Positions 24,444 through 38,400 of a stretch of DNA of 64,000 nucleotides are shown here, piece after piece; within the stretch, counting starts at the first letter, position 1, and each line of letters starts with the position of its first letter. The notes under the pieces are model-generated. The model ran no database searches. It saw only the letters and a list, made by a program, of their open reading frames with translations, and was not told the origin of the DNA. Made by a program: the position numbers and the translations under genes. Origin of the DNA: Pseudoscleropodium purum. Lineage: Eukaryota; Streptophyta; Bryopsida; Hypnales; Brachytheciaceae. The stretch lies in NCBI GenBank assembly GCA_963969395.1, contig OZ017800.1, positions 11,936,479-12,000,478 on the forward strand. The letters are read 5' to 3'.

Positions 24444-25198
24444 TTCTATTAAATTAGGTTGTTTATATGTCTGTTTTGTTTGTTATGTTGAGATCTCTTG
24501 GACCATGCGTCTCTTGTTTGCGTGTTTGGTATCACTAGAAAGCCCTTAGTGAGGAGGTGTGTGCAGGCTTAGTTTCATGGTGTTCCAACCTAAGGCATGA
24601 AAGTTATTGGAGTTTGAAGTTTTTATGAATTAAAAAAACTAGAAAATTATTTTTTTTCTTTTGTTTTGACCGTGGCAATGGCATGGGGCACACTATGTAG
24701 TATTAGTCTTTGATTAGTTAAGCACCATATCCCTACTTCAACCAAACCCTAATTATCTGGCGTAGTGTAAATGTAGTTGTAGATAGTCAAAAATTGGGAT
24801 TTTTTTTAAAAACAAAAAAACTGGGAATCAAAAACTAAAATTGATGCCATAGTATTTCTCCAAACAACAAAGCCAATAAAAATGAGCTTCCTCTAAATCA
24901 CTCTAATGCATTGGGAGGAAGATTAACATTATAAGGTCCTAGGATTTTTCCACTTTCTAGCTTTTTAGTGCCAGATTGCACTGGGAAAAAATAATTTGGC
25001 TAAAAAATAATAGTAAATTGTGAAGTTTTTTTAATTAAAAACTTCAAAAAATAGAAAAATCTTGGATGAAATTGCTAAATTGTGGATGAAAATAGAATCA
25101 TGAATATGTGATATGTGCTATTTTCTATTAAATATGTAGATGAATGTTGAAATTTAGAGCATCACTATAACATTTTATATCTCCACAGTGGCATTCAA
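24444..25198. other. intergenic DNA, nothing recognised
   Basis: AT-rich with one more G/C-balanced patch around 24480-24760. No gene recognised. Confidence 0.4.
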
Positions 25199-25683
25199 CC
25201 CCTAAATGCTCAAGCAACTACATATAGTTGATTTGATTGTCAAATTTCAAGCTCATTTTGGCATAGGCAATAAAAATTGTAAAAATTGCATTCTAAAATG
25301 AATCCTACAAGTTATTTTTTCAAGAAAATGCTCTAATTGCCTCCAAAACAAGATTGTCTATAACTTTCTCATTAAAAATCCAAATGGAATGAATCAAAGC
25401 TTTTTATATACACAAAATTATAATCTACGAGGGAAAAATTTAAGAAAATTTAAAATTCAAATTTTTGAATTTTTTTTTACTAGCCTCCGTCCCCTATTTT
25501 GAGCTTATTTGGACATAACTTTTGTTTCTAGACACTGATTGAAAAAAAATTATATTTCCATGAAACTAATCAATTTTTCTATCTTCAAAAAAAGTTTAAG
25601 AAAAATTAAGAAATAATTTCAGCCTATAGGTACCTGCCCAAAATCCCATTTGTCCTTCAAAGGGACAATGGTCCTTTAGGGAT
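25199..25683 (+). mobile_element. TTAA-site element, family C (485 bp)
   Basis: Flanks TCAA (25195-25198) and TTAA (25684-25687), termini CCCCTAAATG and CCTTTAGGGA. Much of it aligns in the same orientation with the right half of 51196-52163: aaaattgcattc, tattttttcaagaa, aatggaatgaatcaaagctt and the C-terminal block ending with tcctttaggg. Non-coding. Confidence 0.72.
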
Positions 25684-25979
25684 TAAAAAATTGTAAAGTA
25701 GAAGGTGAAATTGAATGAACAAAAAACTAATCAACTAATAACTTTTACAAGAAATTAAAATTTTTTAATTACAATGGTGAGAAAGAATGTTTTAGTAACA
25801 ATTAGCATCCTCTATTCTTACTTTTATTTGAAGATTTTCAAATGGAGAGCAAAAGATGACTTTATATGTTTTTCTACCTTTATTGCTTGCAAAATAAAAC
25901 TCTATGTAAGTTTTTCCTCGTTATTTGGAATTGAATGGTTCAAATGTTTTTGAATAGGTATCAATCTAAATAATTCCAA

Positions 25980-26217
25980 AAAAAAAAAAGGATTCTTTGA
26001 ATATAATTTTTTTTATTTGATTTGAAATTGAAAGTGAAAACCTCCTTCTAACTTTTGCAATATTTATCAAAAAGACATGAAATAAAGCTTTATATGTTGA
26101 TTACGGCGAGTAGAATCCATTCTAAAATTCTATACAAAATTTTCGAATTATGATATCAACAGAGGCTATCTAGGTTCTCAAAAAACCCAAAGTGGACTTT
26201 TTGATATCTTTTAGGGG
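25980..26217 (+). mobile_element. right part of a TTAA-site element, family D
   Basis: Ends TCTTTTAGGGG followed by TTAA (26218-26221). The segment from gaaattgaaagtgaaaac through aacttttgcaatat to the terminus resembles 58990-59190, which lacks a clean terminus. The left end is not resolved. Confidence 0.45.
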
Positions 26218-26603
26218 TTAAAGCACTTTTTCAAATTTAATTATATTTGGAAGGAAGCTAAATTCTTTGAAATAATTTTAAGCAAATATTTATAGGAAGA
26301 AAAATGGAATCAAATTATCAAAATGTAATCCAAGGTTGTTTCATATATTTGTACTTATGTTGAATTAGTTAGGAATTTTTGGAGGTGGAACATAGGGATC
26401 ACCAAAAGTAACCACTTTTGAAATGTACACTACTATTACATTGAAGAAAATAAAATGTATCTTTCTAATAGTAGTGGCTTTTACAACAAGGTTGTTTTTA
26501 GAGCACCCTATGTTAAACTATCAGTAGATACAATGGTTGTTACAATGTTGACAAGGCTGATTTAGGGTTTTGAAAAGCATGCACACATTGCTAGGTAGTT
26601 TAA

Positions 26604-26990
26604 CCCCTAAAGAACTTTGTAGACATTTTTTATTAGATGGATGACTTTACCTAATAGTGTAGCTGTGTAGGATGGAAGAAAAATGTTTTTTCATCCAATT
26701 TTTTGTTGAAGGTACTTGAGTACATTTTCAATGTATAGTATTGCAAATTCCTTCATTGTCGTATTATTGATTTTTTTTAAAAAGAAGATGTTTAATCTAC
26801 ATACCCCCTTTGTAGTATATTCAAACCATTTTTTGCTATTTATTCTTGATGTGAATCTTAGCCATAAAAATGATGTTTTTTGAATTTGAGTCCAATTAAT
26901 GAAATAAAGCTTATCAAGTGCAATTTTCACTCAAATTTGGAAAATTTGGAAATTTCAATATTTAATAGCAATATGAACTTTGGACCAATA
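26604..26990. mobile_element. isolated left terminus of a TTAA-site element
   Basis: TTAA (26600-26603), then CCCCTAAAGAAC. I find no matching right end downstream, so the extent is a guess. The 79-residue minus-strand frame at 26691-26930 lies inside; it is basic and unrecognised and I cannot tie it to a transposase. Confidence 0.3.
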
Positions 26991-28560
26991 ACCATGAATT
27001 TTTTATTTCATTATTTTAGAGGTACACAATAACTTTGGTTTACATCGTAAAGCTAAACACTATAATATACATTTGTGGTGAAAATTTCAGATTTCTTGAA
27101 TATACTTTGTATTTGATAAGAATTTTCTTCATTTTTTTCTTAAGAAATTCGTAGTAATTTCAAAAAAAAAATTCTCAAAAAAAATTGAAAATTTAATGAC
27201 TTGTAATTGACTTATGATTTCATTTCTGAAAAATAAATAATTTTTTTTCATTCATACCTAGTTGAAAAATGGTAACAAATAAAATGATGGAAAATGACAC
27301 TTGAAATTAGTGGTCATTGGCCTATTCTTCTAGGATTAAGCTTGCAATTAGCACTTGAAAATTGGCATCTTGTAACCCAACACTTTGGAGGGAATTGAAC
27401 CCATCAAGGGGCTTTGAGTTTTTTTTAAACTAATTTTAGTACTAATTGAAGTGAATATGAGGTTTTCCATATCCTCATTACAACCACCTCATAGGATCAC
27501 TAAAACTTGATAGTGGTGGCTTGGCGTGTGGAAATTTGTAGAAGGTGTGTGCTAGCCATCTTCGATGACTAAGCCAAGATATTGAAGACATGGAATGGGT
27601 TATGGAGATGAGAACATGGAGATGGATTGAATAATCATGACAAATACTTGAGCTCATCATGCAAATCTTGGCCCATAAGGGAGTTGAAACAACTCTTTTT
27701 CATCTAAATTTTTTCATTACAAAGTGGCCCCTTCTTGAGTTCAATTTTTTCCTAATGACTAGATTGTCCCATTTGTTGCCCATCTGATTGTCAACATTCA
27801 TGATGGTATAAGATTACAGTGACAATGAAGGACATACTCAAACTTCCCCAGAACACACGGAATCCACATTCACAAAAAATGCAGTTTTTGTCAATGCAAA
27901 GCCTCCTCCACGTCAGTCCAGAACCGATAAACAATGCCTCCTTGGCTGTTTGTGCTGGCGCTGAGAATGCCAGATCATCCTATGTGTCATCAAGATGGGG
28001 ATCTGATTTAACCGCTTTCACACGAACAAACAAAGATGCCTCGTCATTCCATTCGAGGCTTTGTGACGCCAAACCAGGGAGTCCGTCTCAACCTCTGTTC
28101 TACGAGACGAACGAAACAGCTTGCGGCCTGACCATTGATCCTCCACTCATTTCTTTCCTTTGTCGCATCTTCGAACTTCAGTCCAGCTTTTTTGTTCGGA
28201 ACTTTCTTGCTGCTCCCCGGCGCAATCGACGGCAACCGAGACATGAAACCCTTACAAACATTCATAACTAGAAATCCGGGAGTTCTTGAAACGTGACCGG
28301 CAAAAGGTAGCGCACCTGTTTCAGCCACACTCTGTATCCAAACTTCCTATCACGAATTTGCAGATATTCTAATTAAGGTCACACTATTCTGAGGATTTTT
28401 GTGGTAGAAGATCGCTGGAGAGTTTTTTTCAATTGGACATGATTGACAGGTTGTGTTAAACGTTGCAGCCACATTCTGTATCCGCACACTTTGAATATAT
28501 CCCGAACTGATCTATTGGAAGAATTTTTGTATTAGAGGATTAAGATAATCGGGTGTCGAA
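26991..28560. other. intergenic DNA turning GC-richer toward the transporter gene
   Basis: AT-rich to about 27820, then more balanced. Two overlapping opposed frames (plus 27819-28271, 150 residues; minus 28044-28328, 94 residues) occur in this GC-richer part. Neither is recognisable, and at least one must be a shadow. The stretch could be a promoter, an untranslated exon or an unknown gene. Confidence 0.35.
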
Positions 28561-29417
28561 GCGTTGCAGGTGGATTAGGAGTTTGGTGCGAGGCATCACG
28601 ACTCGAATTTGATTACGTGTCGGCTGCTGTGAAGTGGAGATGCCATAACGGACAGCTTAGCGTCGTCTCTTTTGTTTGTTATGCAGTTGGTATCAACAGG
28701 ATTGATCAGGATCGGAGGAATATTGGTGCTTTATTGGTGCGGTTTGTTGAGACTACGACGGGTGTACACTGAGTCACTGACGGCTTTAATTAGAAGCTTT
28801 TCAGTGGCCAGGGAGCGGCGGCGGCGGCGGCAAGCTCGAGAGTGTAGTTCGTTTGCGGAGGAGAGTTCTTTATCGGACGTGACAGGTAGTGCTCCTTTGC
28901 ATTACATTTTGCATTCTAAACTGGTTGAAATTGCAGGTAGAGTAATTCCGGTATTCTTGTGGAGGAATGTTTTATTAGAAGATTGTTTTACTGTAAACGC
29001 TTGTCACAGTTGGTTCACTACAAAGCATTGCGACTTGAGTTTAGTTGTTGGTTGTTGTACAGTTTAGTAGAATTGCTTCGGTTTCGAGGTTCCGGTCACG
29101 GATTCGTTCTCGCTTTTTTTGAACGACCATTTCAACAGCATTGTTAAGAAGTCAGTGGAGTGTTTGTGCTTCTTTTCGCTTTTTGTTGTGGTGTAGCAAT
29201 TTCAACGGGATTGATAGGGGACGGAAGTTAGAGTTTTTGCGTTCCCTTTTGCTTTTTGCTGAGAATTCGATGGCTTTACACTAACGCTTATAGCAGCTGT
29301 TCCTCACCGAGGAGGCGGTGGAGGCTGCTCAAGGTTGGAATGCACGTGCAGCTGCGAACAATTCGTTTCGAGCTCTTTTGAAGATTTTCTCTAGCATTAT
29401 CGCCAGAAGATTAGACG
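28561..29417 (+). promoter_or_regulatory. probable 5' leader and promoter of the transporter gene
   Basis: Moderately GC-rich sequence directly upstream of the transporter ATG. It contains a run of gcg/cgg triplets near 28818-28832, typical of plant 5' leaders. Several short upstream frames (for example 28672-29067 and 29318-29629) are open but unrecognised. The transcription start cannot be placed from sequence. Confidence 0.35.
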
Positions 29418-32400
29418 ATGGAGACTCCACGGAGATATGGAGGCCAGAATTACTCGCCTTGGGTGTCGGTTTTCAACATGTGCAATGCTGGCATCGGCTC
29501 CGGCGTTCTCTCTTTCCCTTTTGCGTTCAGGTTCGTCCCCTGAATCTTTCTTTTTCCCTTCGGCCTGAAAGATCTACAATATTGCGATTTAGATTGCGCT
29601 GGCTTGGAGCTTCTTCCTGTTCTCCTTAAGGGAACTTTATTACGCTATCGCGAGGAAGGACTTGGCGTCTGTATTTTCAAGGGATAGAGGATCCAATTAG
29701 CACAAGATGTAGTTGACTTCCGTGCTGGATATTTGATATGCTGGAGATGATAATTTATGATTACTTCAGAATGTCGATTCTGATGCAAGATAGTTCTAAG
29801 GAAGGCTTGTGTTTTAGGAATTTGTAAGATTAGTTTCTGGTAGTCGAGTCTAAAAATATAACGTTCGGGATTTCGCTGATCTCGCTGATTTCCCCTGCAG
29901 ACAAACTGGACTGATTGGAGGACTTTTCTTCGCTGTTGTAATATGGTCCGTTGAAGTTTCTGTTCTGTTGTTGCTGATTCGGACCGCAGAGAAATTCAAA
30001 ACCAAGTCCTATCAGGTATTGATTTCTTGCTGTATGCTGGACCGTTGGAGCGGTATGTATGTAATTGGTATTGCTTTATCGAGCAAAATCTAAATGATTT
30101 TCGATTAGTGAATCATACATTTCTCTCTATAGACGTATACCTCATCAATAAATAGCAATGAAACTCTTTATTTATGGTCTCTCGTGTTTAGCGGAGTAAT
30201 TTTTCTCACGTTCTGACTTCACCAGACACTATCTGATTCTTGCCGATGTCAAGAGGGCTGTGGTTGGGTTGATCATGAACCAACTACTGTGAATGCAAAT
30301 GTCTTACACTGGTTGACTATGGAAGTCATTGTGGTGGATGCCCTTCTCAGGAGCTAGTGTTGGCAACTTTTGGATCCAGAATGGCAGTAGTTACTTCCAT
30401 AACAATTCTACCGTTTCTGGTTGGCACGCTGATTTCTTACTTTATCATCACAGGTTTGCCTTTTGTACTACTTCTCTCGTTATCGGTTGAAAATGTCATG
30501 CGAGGTGCTCATAGGAGCTATTTGATTGAGCCTGGCCTGGTTTTTACTTTGAAAGGTTTGTGATATTATCGCAACTCTCAATAGCAAAAGCTTCAGAATA
30601 GGCCTCCCGCTCATTTCGAACTGAATCTTCCCAGCCTCATTCCTGGAACGGCACACCTGAGACAACCGAAAGCTTGTCTAAATTCAGAAGTGTGAGCTAA
30701 TTCAGCATTTTAATATATTCGATGGCCAAGTTTTATTAGGGAAATTATTGCTCAGAACCTTGATGCAGCAATCTAACCATTCGGACAAAGAATTGTGTAA
30801 ACGGCAGAATTTTCTACTCGGTGTGGTATGTTGAGAAAGTTGGCTCTTTGTCATGTCGATACGAAGAACCGGCATGGACCGCGGTGAACCAAGTTTCTTA
30901 TTTGACCTATTTCTGTGTTTGTGATATTATAAATGCTTTTTGATTCACAAGTGCATAATTGTTGTGATTGTAGGAGATGTTTTTCAACCAGTTTTCTCAA
31001 GTTGGTTTGGGGAAAATAGTTTCTTTGCCAACCGCAGGTAATCAGCTCTCGTTGCAAGATCATGCCTAGAAAAAGCCTCGTTGACATTGATGTCATTCTT
31101 GAGATATTGGGATTCTCTCTAGTGGTACTGAGGAACTTAGAGGCCAGATGCTTTGCGTAATCTTCGGGATATACAAAGATTGAGTTCTGCCGCTAAATAT
31201 ATCATTATTGTCTTGTCAAGCTGCCATTTTTTCATCATCGTTTATGGCAATTACTTTCCAATTTTATCCTTTCATTTTTGTCGTACCAGCTAATGAATGT
31301 TTCCTATTTCCGTATCATCTCTCCGTATGGGTCTTTACGCACAGAATTTTGATTTTTGGTTGGTGTTATGCGGGAATTGACAGAGTGGTGATAGTGTTCT
31401 TTGCCATGGTGGTGGTTTTACCACTATCTCTCAAAAGAACCATCCGAGATTTAAGATGGACCAGCACGATATCGGTAAATCTCTCCAAACTCAAGGCAGT
31501 CTGACACACTTTCAGTATTTTGACGTTTGCCGGTACTCTGTAATCTTCATGTCTGTTAGAATATCATCTGCGATATCATCGGACATTCCTGAGCATCTGT
31601 ATGTTGTGGTTGCTAAATACTTCACATTCATGCAGGTAGTTGTGCTTTCATATTTAACAGTTGCTGTGGTGGCGCTAAGCATTAGTCATCTTATTAGCGA
31701 AGGCTTTCCAGAACACGTAAGATCTCTTCGTCAAGAAAAGTTGATTCATTAGGCCAGAATGGTGCAGACATGGATGATGTAGTCAAGTTCCTTAACTTAT
31801 CAATCATGAGGAAGACAGCAGAGGATCTCCAGTTCAATCTGTTGCTTTTGTGTTCACTTTCTCTTTCTCGCTTTAATATTATGCTTATTCGTGAAGACTG
31901 CATTGCTGATTTTATTTGGAAGGTCGACAGGTAATTTATTTTTCAGGGGGTTACCATACGTTCATTGCTCTAGACGTGTTGGTATTCGCATTTCACTGCC
32001 ACATTCAGGTAAGAATTGTTTCAGCGATCTCAGAAATCTTCAACTTTAAAACTGTTTCTTTCTCGGGTACTGAACTGAGTATTCTGCCGGGATGCAGCAC
32101 CATGTCCTCTATGGCGTGTCTCCGAGTAGCATGAGGCCTCTGGATCCTGGTCACTTAGGTAGAGACGAGAATTGCTTCAAATTTCAAAATTTCATTTTCT
32201 ACTCCGTACTTTATTGTACAGAAACCTACATTTTTGGAAGGACTGAATCATCAATTTTAGTCATCACATCGCTCCCTGGCAATTCTGGAACTCCCTGTCA
32301 GTTAAGAAGCTAGATGAACAATCATTTCATGAGCCTTTGCAGTTGTTAATCCCCAGCTTGTATAGTTCTATGTTATATTTGCTCTAGTTTGTAAAAGTTG

Positions 32401-34168
32401 GTTTTATCAAACAACCATTTGTGGAAGCATTGTGAAATACGTCTGACAAATATCAGAGGCGTGTGTGTGTCAGGTTATGCCAATCTTTGCTGAGCTTGCC
32501 GACAATCCGAACCCTCTCTTTTATAAACTTCTGAAAGAGCCCCTTTTGAATGGCGAGGATACGAGTAGAGAAGAGCAGCTATGTCAAAAGAAATCTACGA
32601 GAGTCAAACGAATGGACGAAATTGTCCTAATCTCTATGACAATATGCCTCATTGGCTACTGCTTGGTAAGATACAGTCCAGTGTTTCCTCCAGATGCAAT
32701 TCATCATGATCACTGCTTTTTTAGCTTGCTCCTGCAGGCCTGTGTACAACGTAAAACTTTGAGCCGAGTCTTTTTCGACTGTGATTGTTAGTAATTTTTC
32801 TGCAGGATAAGTGCTAGTGCTGTGATATATCATGTTTGTTTGTATCCTGAGATCTCTTCTCTCAGAGACGTTTTATGGATGCTTTTTATTGCATGTTTTC
32901 AACCGCCACTATGAGATGCAAAGAAGATGGACATGTCTGTCGTGACAAATCTCAAAGTTTTGCAGGTGGGTGAATTTGGTTACTTGCTATTCCCCGATGT
33001 GGCAAGCGATGTTCTTATCAGTTTTGGCCACGGCAACCAATTTCTTAACATTGCACGTATTGGAATGGCTGTGGTATAATTCCTATTACCCTTCCTCTCG
33101 ATGTTTATTGTGCACGATAAACATGATATTTACAATACGAAAAACCCTTCAATGTATTCTACCTTAATGTATTCACATTCAACCTTAATGTTGTTAGAGG
33201 ATTGGATAGTCCAGAGGGCTTTCTGTAACAACTACTTCGCAAATGCTCTTGTACTGTGATCAATAATATTTTTATATCGTATTTGATTTTCAAGTCCAGT
33301 GCAATACTCTTTGGAATTTCGTGCAGATTTGAGATGAATACATTTATCTATTCTACCCCTATAATCGTTCTCTATTCTTTTGATTCTGCTGAACTTTCAG
33401 GTACTTGAATTTTCTCAGATTTTTCATATTATAAAGTTGGAGGACTTTTTGACGACTCTTTTATATTGCTGCAGGTTTCACTGGCGTGCTTCCCTGTGTG
33501 TCACTATCCGTGCAGGGCCATATTCGAGGATGGTGTTAGATATGTATTGCGTGGTCGAATTCCTGAGGGTTTCTCAAAGACCTTGCACGTTTCTCTAACG
33601 CTCTTTATCTGTAGCTGTGCTTTGGCAACTTCTTTAGTGACTTCCGATCTTGGAACTGTGAGATTCCTGCACTATTGCTATATCCAAATTGTCATTTGAG
33701 GTTCATATCCTTCTGGCTTATTTTTAAATTTTGCTTCAACTGAATTGAGAAGACTACTGTATTTTGAAGGAGGTAGGCATCCAAACCGTGGGACTAGGTA
33801 TCATTTGGTTATTCACTTCGCTTATCACTTGTATTGCTCTACTTGTGAAGGTATTCTCGATTCTTGGATCGACTGGAGGAGTCCTAGTTATCTTCATCAT
33901 GCCAGGTTTCATTCTATTGACAAACAAACTCGGTCGAGTTGATTCAATAAACCACGTTGACTCCGAGGCTCTACAACCTCAAGAGGGAGCTAATTGCGGG
34001 AATAGGATCAAAACTGGTGTGAGACTTGGGAGTGGTATTCTACTTCTATGTGTCGGCTGTCTTATATTCTTTGTGACGGGTTATGTTACCATTTTTGGTA
34101 AGAGTAACTTCGTAAAGCAGTTCCCTCATTTACAGAGGGTACTGGGCAGTGTGAAACACTACGGCTAA
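29418..34168 (+). CDS. amino acid transporter, AAAP (SLC38-like) family
   Basis: Twelve exons joined in phase give 487 residues: 29418-29530, 29901-30015, 30351-30453, 30974-31037, 31384-31474, 31636-31716, 31897-31930, 31947-32008, 32474-32665, 32966-33073, 33475-33657, 33851-34168. The N-terminus contains NMCNAGIGSGVLSFPFAF, the unwound first helix typical of amino acid/auxin permeases. Later blocks are ISYFIITGDVFQP, LVFAFHCHIQVMPIFAEL, NIARIGMAV, VCHYPCRAIFEDG and SILGSTGGVLVIFIMPGF, all in family order. About 11 membrane segments are expected, with a hydrophilic loop rich in K/R/E before exon 10. Such proteins carry neutral amino acids across the plasma or vacuolar membrane; substrate and membrane are not readable. 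Exon 7 (34 nt) has a weak acceptor and is the least certain. The C-terminal tail after residue 410 is divergent. Confidence 0.9.
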
Positions 34169-35460
34169 GCATTTTAGTGCATGCTCTCCCTTTCAATCAT
34201 TGTTACCACTATAGGTGAGTTTTTGTTTGTTTGTTTTTTGTTTCAAGACCGTCTGATGAAATAGCAATTACGCTTTGACGGCACTATTGGGACGTGTCCG
34301 GTGAAGGATTTTGAAGTGATTGATTCCCTCACTTCTTCAGAAATTCAGAAGTCTCATGAGCGCTTCAGTTCCTCGACTCTCAGTGCTTTTCGTAGAAGAG
34401 GGCACTGGTCTGTTATTTCAGGGATTGCTTGATCTGCTTTGGAAGTGCTTATTCTATTGACATTGGATCCGTTCGGAAGACTTACCAAACAATCTACTGC
34501 AACGTTTTAAATATGTGGATACTTCGTGACAAATGTTGGATCCAAGAACGCACAAATGACACAATGCCATGTCGGAGCTGAGACTGAGCCAGCAGCACAG
34601 ATGTGTAGTACTTGAAGTCGAGACGGCAGCCGAAGGGGAGGCGCCCATTTGGCTTCATCTCCTCGATCATTTCGCTAAGGATTTTTACAGAACGAAGAAG
34701 CTCCTTCCTGCGTGTACTTGAATATGAAGATCCCATTTTTGGCTCAGCCGAAGCTTGCGGGATGCGTATCAGGTCAGGTTTCCTTCTATTTCAAGAGGAG
34801 CATCTTACATATTATTTTGATAGCTAAAGTATGTTTGCTACTTTGTTCGTTCATGGTGATACACTGATAATTATTAGGAGCAATGAGCCTTGTAAATTCT
34901 AAGGTTTTGTTTCTCATTGTGGGGATCCTTGATGATAATTCCCAATGTCTGTCTCTCTTCTTGATGAGGAGTCACTGACAGTAGCGGGCTACAAAATAAA
35001 CTATACGGGAGTGTTTAATTCAATTCTCAAGCACATACCCCCAAGACTGGCTTGCATAAGTGCAAGTGCTGTTCATCAACTAAGGTCCAAGTGGAGAACC
35101 AAGTCCTCGTATTTTGCAATCACGGTAGGAGGTTCAGAAAGCAACCATTTCAGGACTAATTCCACATTTGGAGGAGTGGACCCTTTTAAATTATTTTTCA
35201 GTAAAATTTCATAAACCCTGACGAAAGCCAAGGCTGATTTCTGTTGTTTGGATGACGTTCAAGATTTTTTTTTTTCCTGTGAACGTCAGAGATCTTTGAG
35301 TCGGAAAAGATATTTTTTTCATCCATATTTGGAGAGAGTTTCTTGATAGGGTATTGCACTGGGTGGTGGTGGGAATTCTGTCAAACAATAATGTTTTCTT
35401 TTTATTTATTTTTATAGAAGAAGATGCAGTAAAGACCGATGGATGCCATGTATATTGCTT
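34169..35460. other. downstream region of the transporter gene, no gene recognised
   Basis: Probably includes the 3' untranslated region. A minus-strand frame at 34494-34736 (80 residues, starting MGSSYSSTRRKELLRS) is hydrophilic and looks moderately protein-like, but I know no matching family. The plus frame opposite it (34612-34827) is equally unrecognised. Confidence 0.35.
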
Positions 35461-35464
35461 ATAA

Positions 35465-35480
35465 CCCCTAAAAGCCTAAG
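35465..35480. mobile_element. isolated terminus of a TTAA-site element
   Basis: ATAA (35461-35464) followed by CCCCTAAAAGCC. This matches the shared terminus of the family, but no matching right end is found, so only the terminus is annotated. Confidence 0.35.
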
Positions 35481-38400
35481 GGGTTTAGACAAAAGATAAA
35501 TGTATTGTAAAATATAAGTTCTATAAATTTTTTGAAGTTTGCATCTACAAACATAATGTGAAAAGTAGAAAGTATCCATATGGTTGAAATTATAAAACTA
35601 CTTTTTAGATTCTCTTTAAGTGAATTTTGAAGACATAACTTCAAAAATTCACCAAAAGTACTATTTCTCTCTATAGCATTTGAAGTTTTTTAATTGGTTA
35701 AAAATGTGCTTTCTATTGATTTGTGAAAAAATGCATAAGATCTAGTTATGAGAACATTGGTCAACCTTTTTCCTAAATAGTACTTCTTTTGACACTAGGC
35801 AAATTTAAAACACTTTGTGCTATTTCTCTTATAATTTTAGTTTGACCATAGCTAGTGATTTTAGTTTTTTGAATATAAATATTGAAAGACAACCCACTTT
35901 TTAAAAAAGAAAAAGAAATTGAATTTTTTTTTTTGCTCAAAAATGTAGTCCAAAGTTGGAAGGCAACCCAAAAAATGGTCACGTGAACATTTACTTGTTA
36001 AACCACACTTTGGGTTGTTATCAAATGAATTCCAAAAGAATTTTCAAAGTTTTGCCAATTGTATATCAATATCATCTTCATCAATACTTATCCTTGAATA
36101 AACCTTATGCCACTCAAAAAGTGAACCATGTGGTGGACAATTTTAGTACCACACATTACCATCCATTTAGAACCATCATAATTGAGTTAATTCATGTGCT
36201 TCTCATTCATTTGAACATATATATAAAGTAAAAAAATCATATGAATTTGCAATAATGTAACTCTACCCATTGTGCCAATGAAACAAGGTTAGAAAATGGT
36301 CACACCAAAGATGCACCTTAGTACATCAATATTGGAAGCAAACCATTATTAGGGACATCCTCACAACAAGCCCTTGCACCACCTTCATGTTGGCAACCAC
36401 TAACACCCTCAGGAAGAGTGAGTTAGTTGTACCACATGGCATGCTTTCTTGGCTTTTGAGGGTGGCCTTAAAATGAATGAGAAAAATGAATGAACAAACT
36501 CAGGATGCAGAATTGGAACTCTCCTTCAGTCTCACCAAACTCCAAGTGATGGAAAACTTGCAAACAACAATATGAACTCTGAATCATGTGTTTGGGCTCG
36601 TAAGACATAACATAACATTTTGAGACTGAGCAGAGGTTTTATTTTTAATGAACCAAGCAGTGGTTTTACTGGTGATCTGGACAGGACTGATGAAGCTATT
36701 TACTGTGCTGCACATTCATAAAAATGTAAAGTATGGATGAAGCACAAATTTTTAACTGAATCATGGAGACAGAGACGTAACAAAATTGATGTACTTGTAT
36801 TAGCATTAAAACATAAGCACAAGGGGACACCCAGTGATGTCAAATGCCTCAATTCTTATGTTAGTTTAAATGGTTGGTTTGAATTCACTAAAGTTGGCAA
36901 TGAAAACCTCAGTGGCCTCAAAAAAATTTGGCACAATAAAAGGGACGAATTATGACTAAGGTGGAGGCACTAATAACTGATCATTTAAGCAATTCAGGAG
37001 CCGATTCTGTGTAGTATGAATTGGTGGATGCTTTTCCCCATGCAGGCGGGAAGATAAGAAATATTAGGATTGTTAAATTTTCAGATTTATATTCCAAAAC
37101 TTGAAATTATAGTGCATTTCAGGAGACAATGGAACTCTTGACCCATAAGCAATGTCTAGAGTCTTCCAATTGTGATCATACAAGACAGTACTTTCTTGCT
37201 CACTGGCTCAGGTAATGTGGCATGACCTTGTTAGTTCCAACTGTAGGAGGGACAAAAAAATCTAGTTTCAAGCTTGAGAACCGGCTAAGATTGAAAATGG
37301 GTATTGGGTGTGGTTGGTTATTGGTGCCTCCACCTTACAAGTAATTCAGACTTTTCACTCACAGCAAAGACTTAAGATTTCAACATGAAATGATGCTGTC
37401 ACTTGGGCTGCAATGTCGTAGTATAGAAGTGCACAAGGTAACCACAATTTGTCCATATGAGGCTTCTCTTGAATGCAAACTGAGTGCACTTCCTGTACAA
37501 CTTGCAATTGAAGTGGGCATCAATGCTGGGAAGGGACACACAGTACTCTCAAAAGGGACACCCCACTTTTGATTAACTTAACTAATACTTGAGCTATCCT
37601 GATTATGTGTTTCAACTTCCAAGTGTTGCAGTTTTAATTAAATAGTGGTTACAGGAATTCATTTCAGACCTATCACGCTAAAGAAAATAATGCAGTAATT
37701 TAAGTAATGGGTAACACTGAATCATGTCTGAATGTCTCGGTTAAATCGATTACCATTCACGATCATGGATGTAATTCTCTTCATCAAGGGAGGGTTGCCA
37801 GGGAGGGTTGCCAGGGAGCTAAATGATTGATGTGTAATCTAATAGTTTTTGTTTTGTTTTCCATGCCGACGTGGACAGCTTGAATGGATTTCCTGTTGTC
37901 ACATTAATCCATTCAAGTTGCACATTAATTTCATGGTAAGCCACCCCAAAGAACTGAAATAAGAAGCCCCACCCTCACCTGCAGCACTGGACCATGCCGA
38001 AGAGCTCACTTGCTGGTGCGGAGGTTAGACTAGCCTTAGCGAGTATCATTTGTGTGGAACCACCAAACAAACCAACCTCGATCAAGCTTGCGTGATTCCA
38101 TTGATAAAACATACTGCAACAACATCCTCTTCTTCAATTGCGCTTGCCACAACCGATTTCCCGTTCTCGCCAACACAAAGACAAGTATAGTTACCAGATG
38201 TCTCAAACTCTCGACATTCACAGATCGAAGCTGGGCACGCTTTCGGAATCAAACCTCGACGGAAGTGATGGAGCTCTAAGTGAGCTGAAGCCTTTAGGTA
38301 TTTAATTTTCAGGTACGAGCAGGACTTGCATTTCATTTCATACTTACTTGTTGCATTCCAACGGTCACAAGCTGAGTTGAGGTTCAAGTTGAGCTCCCAA

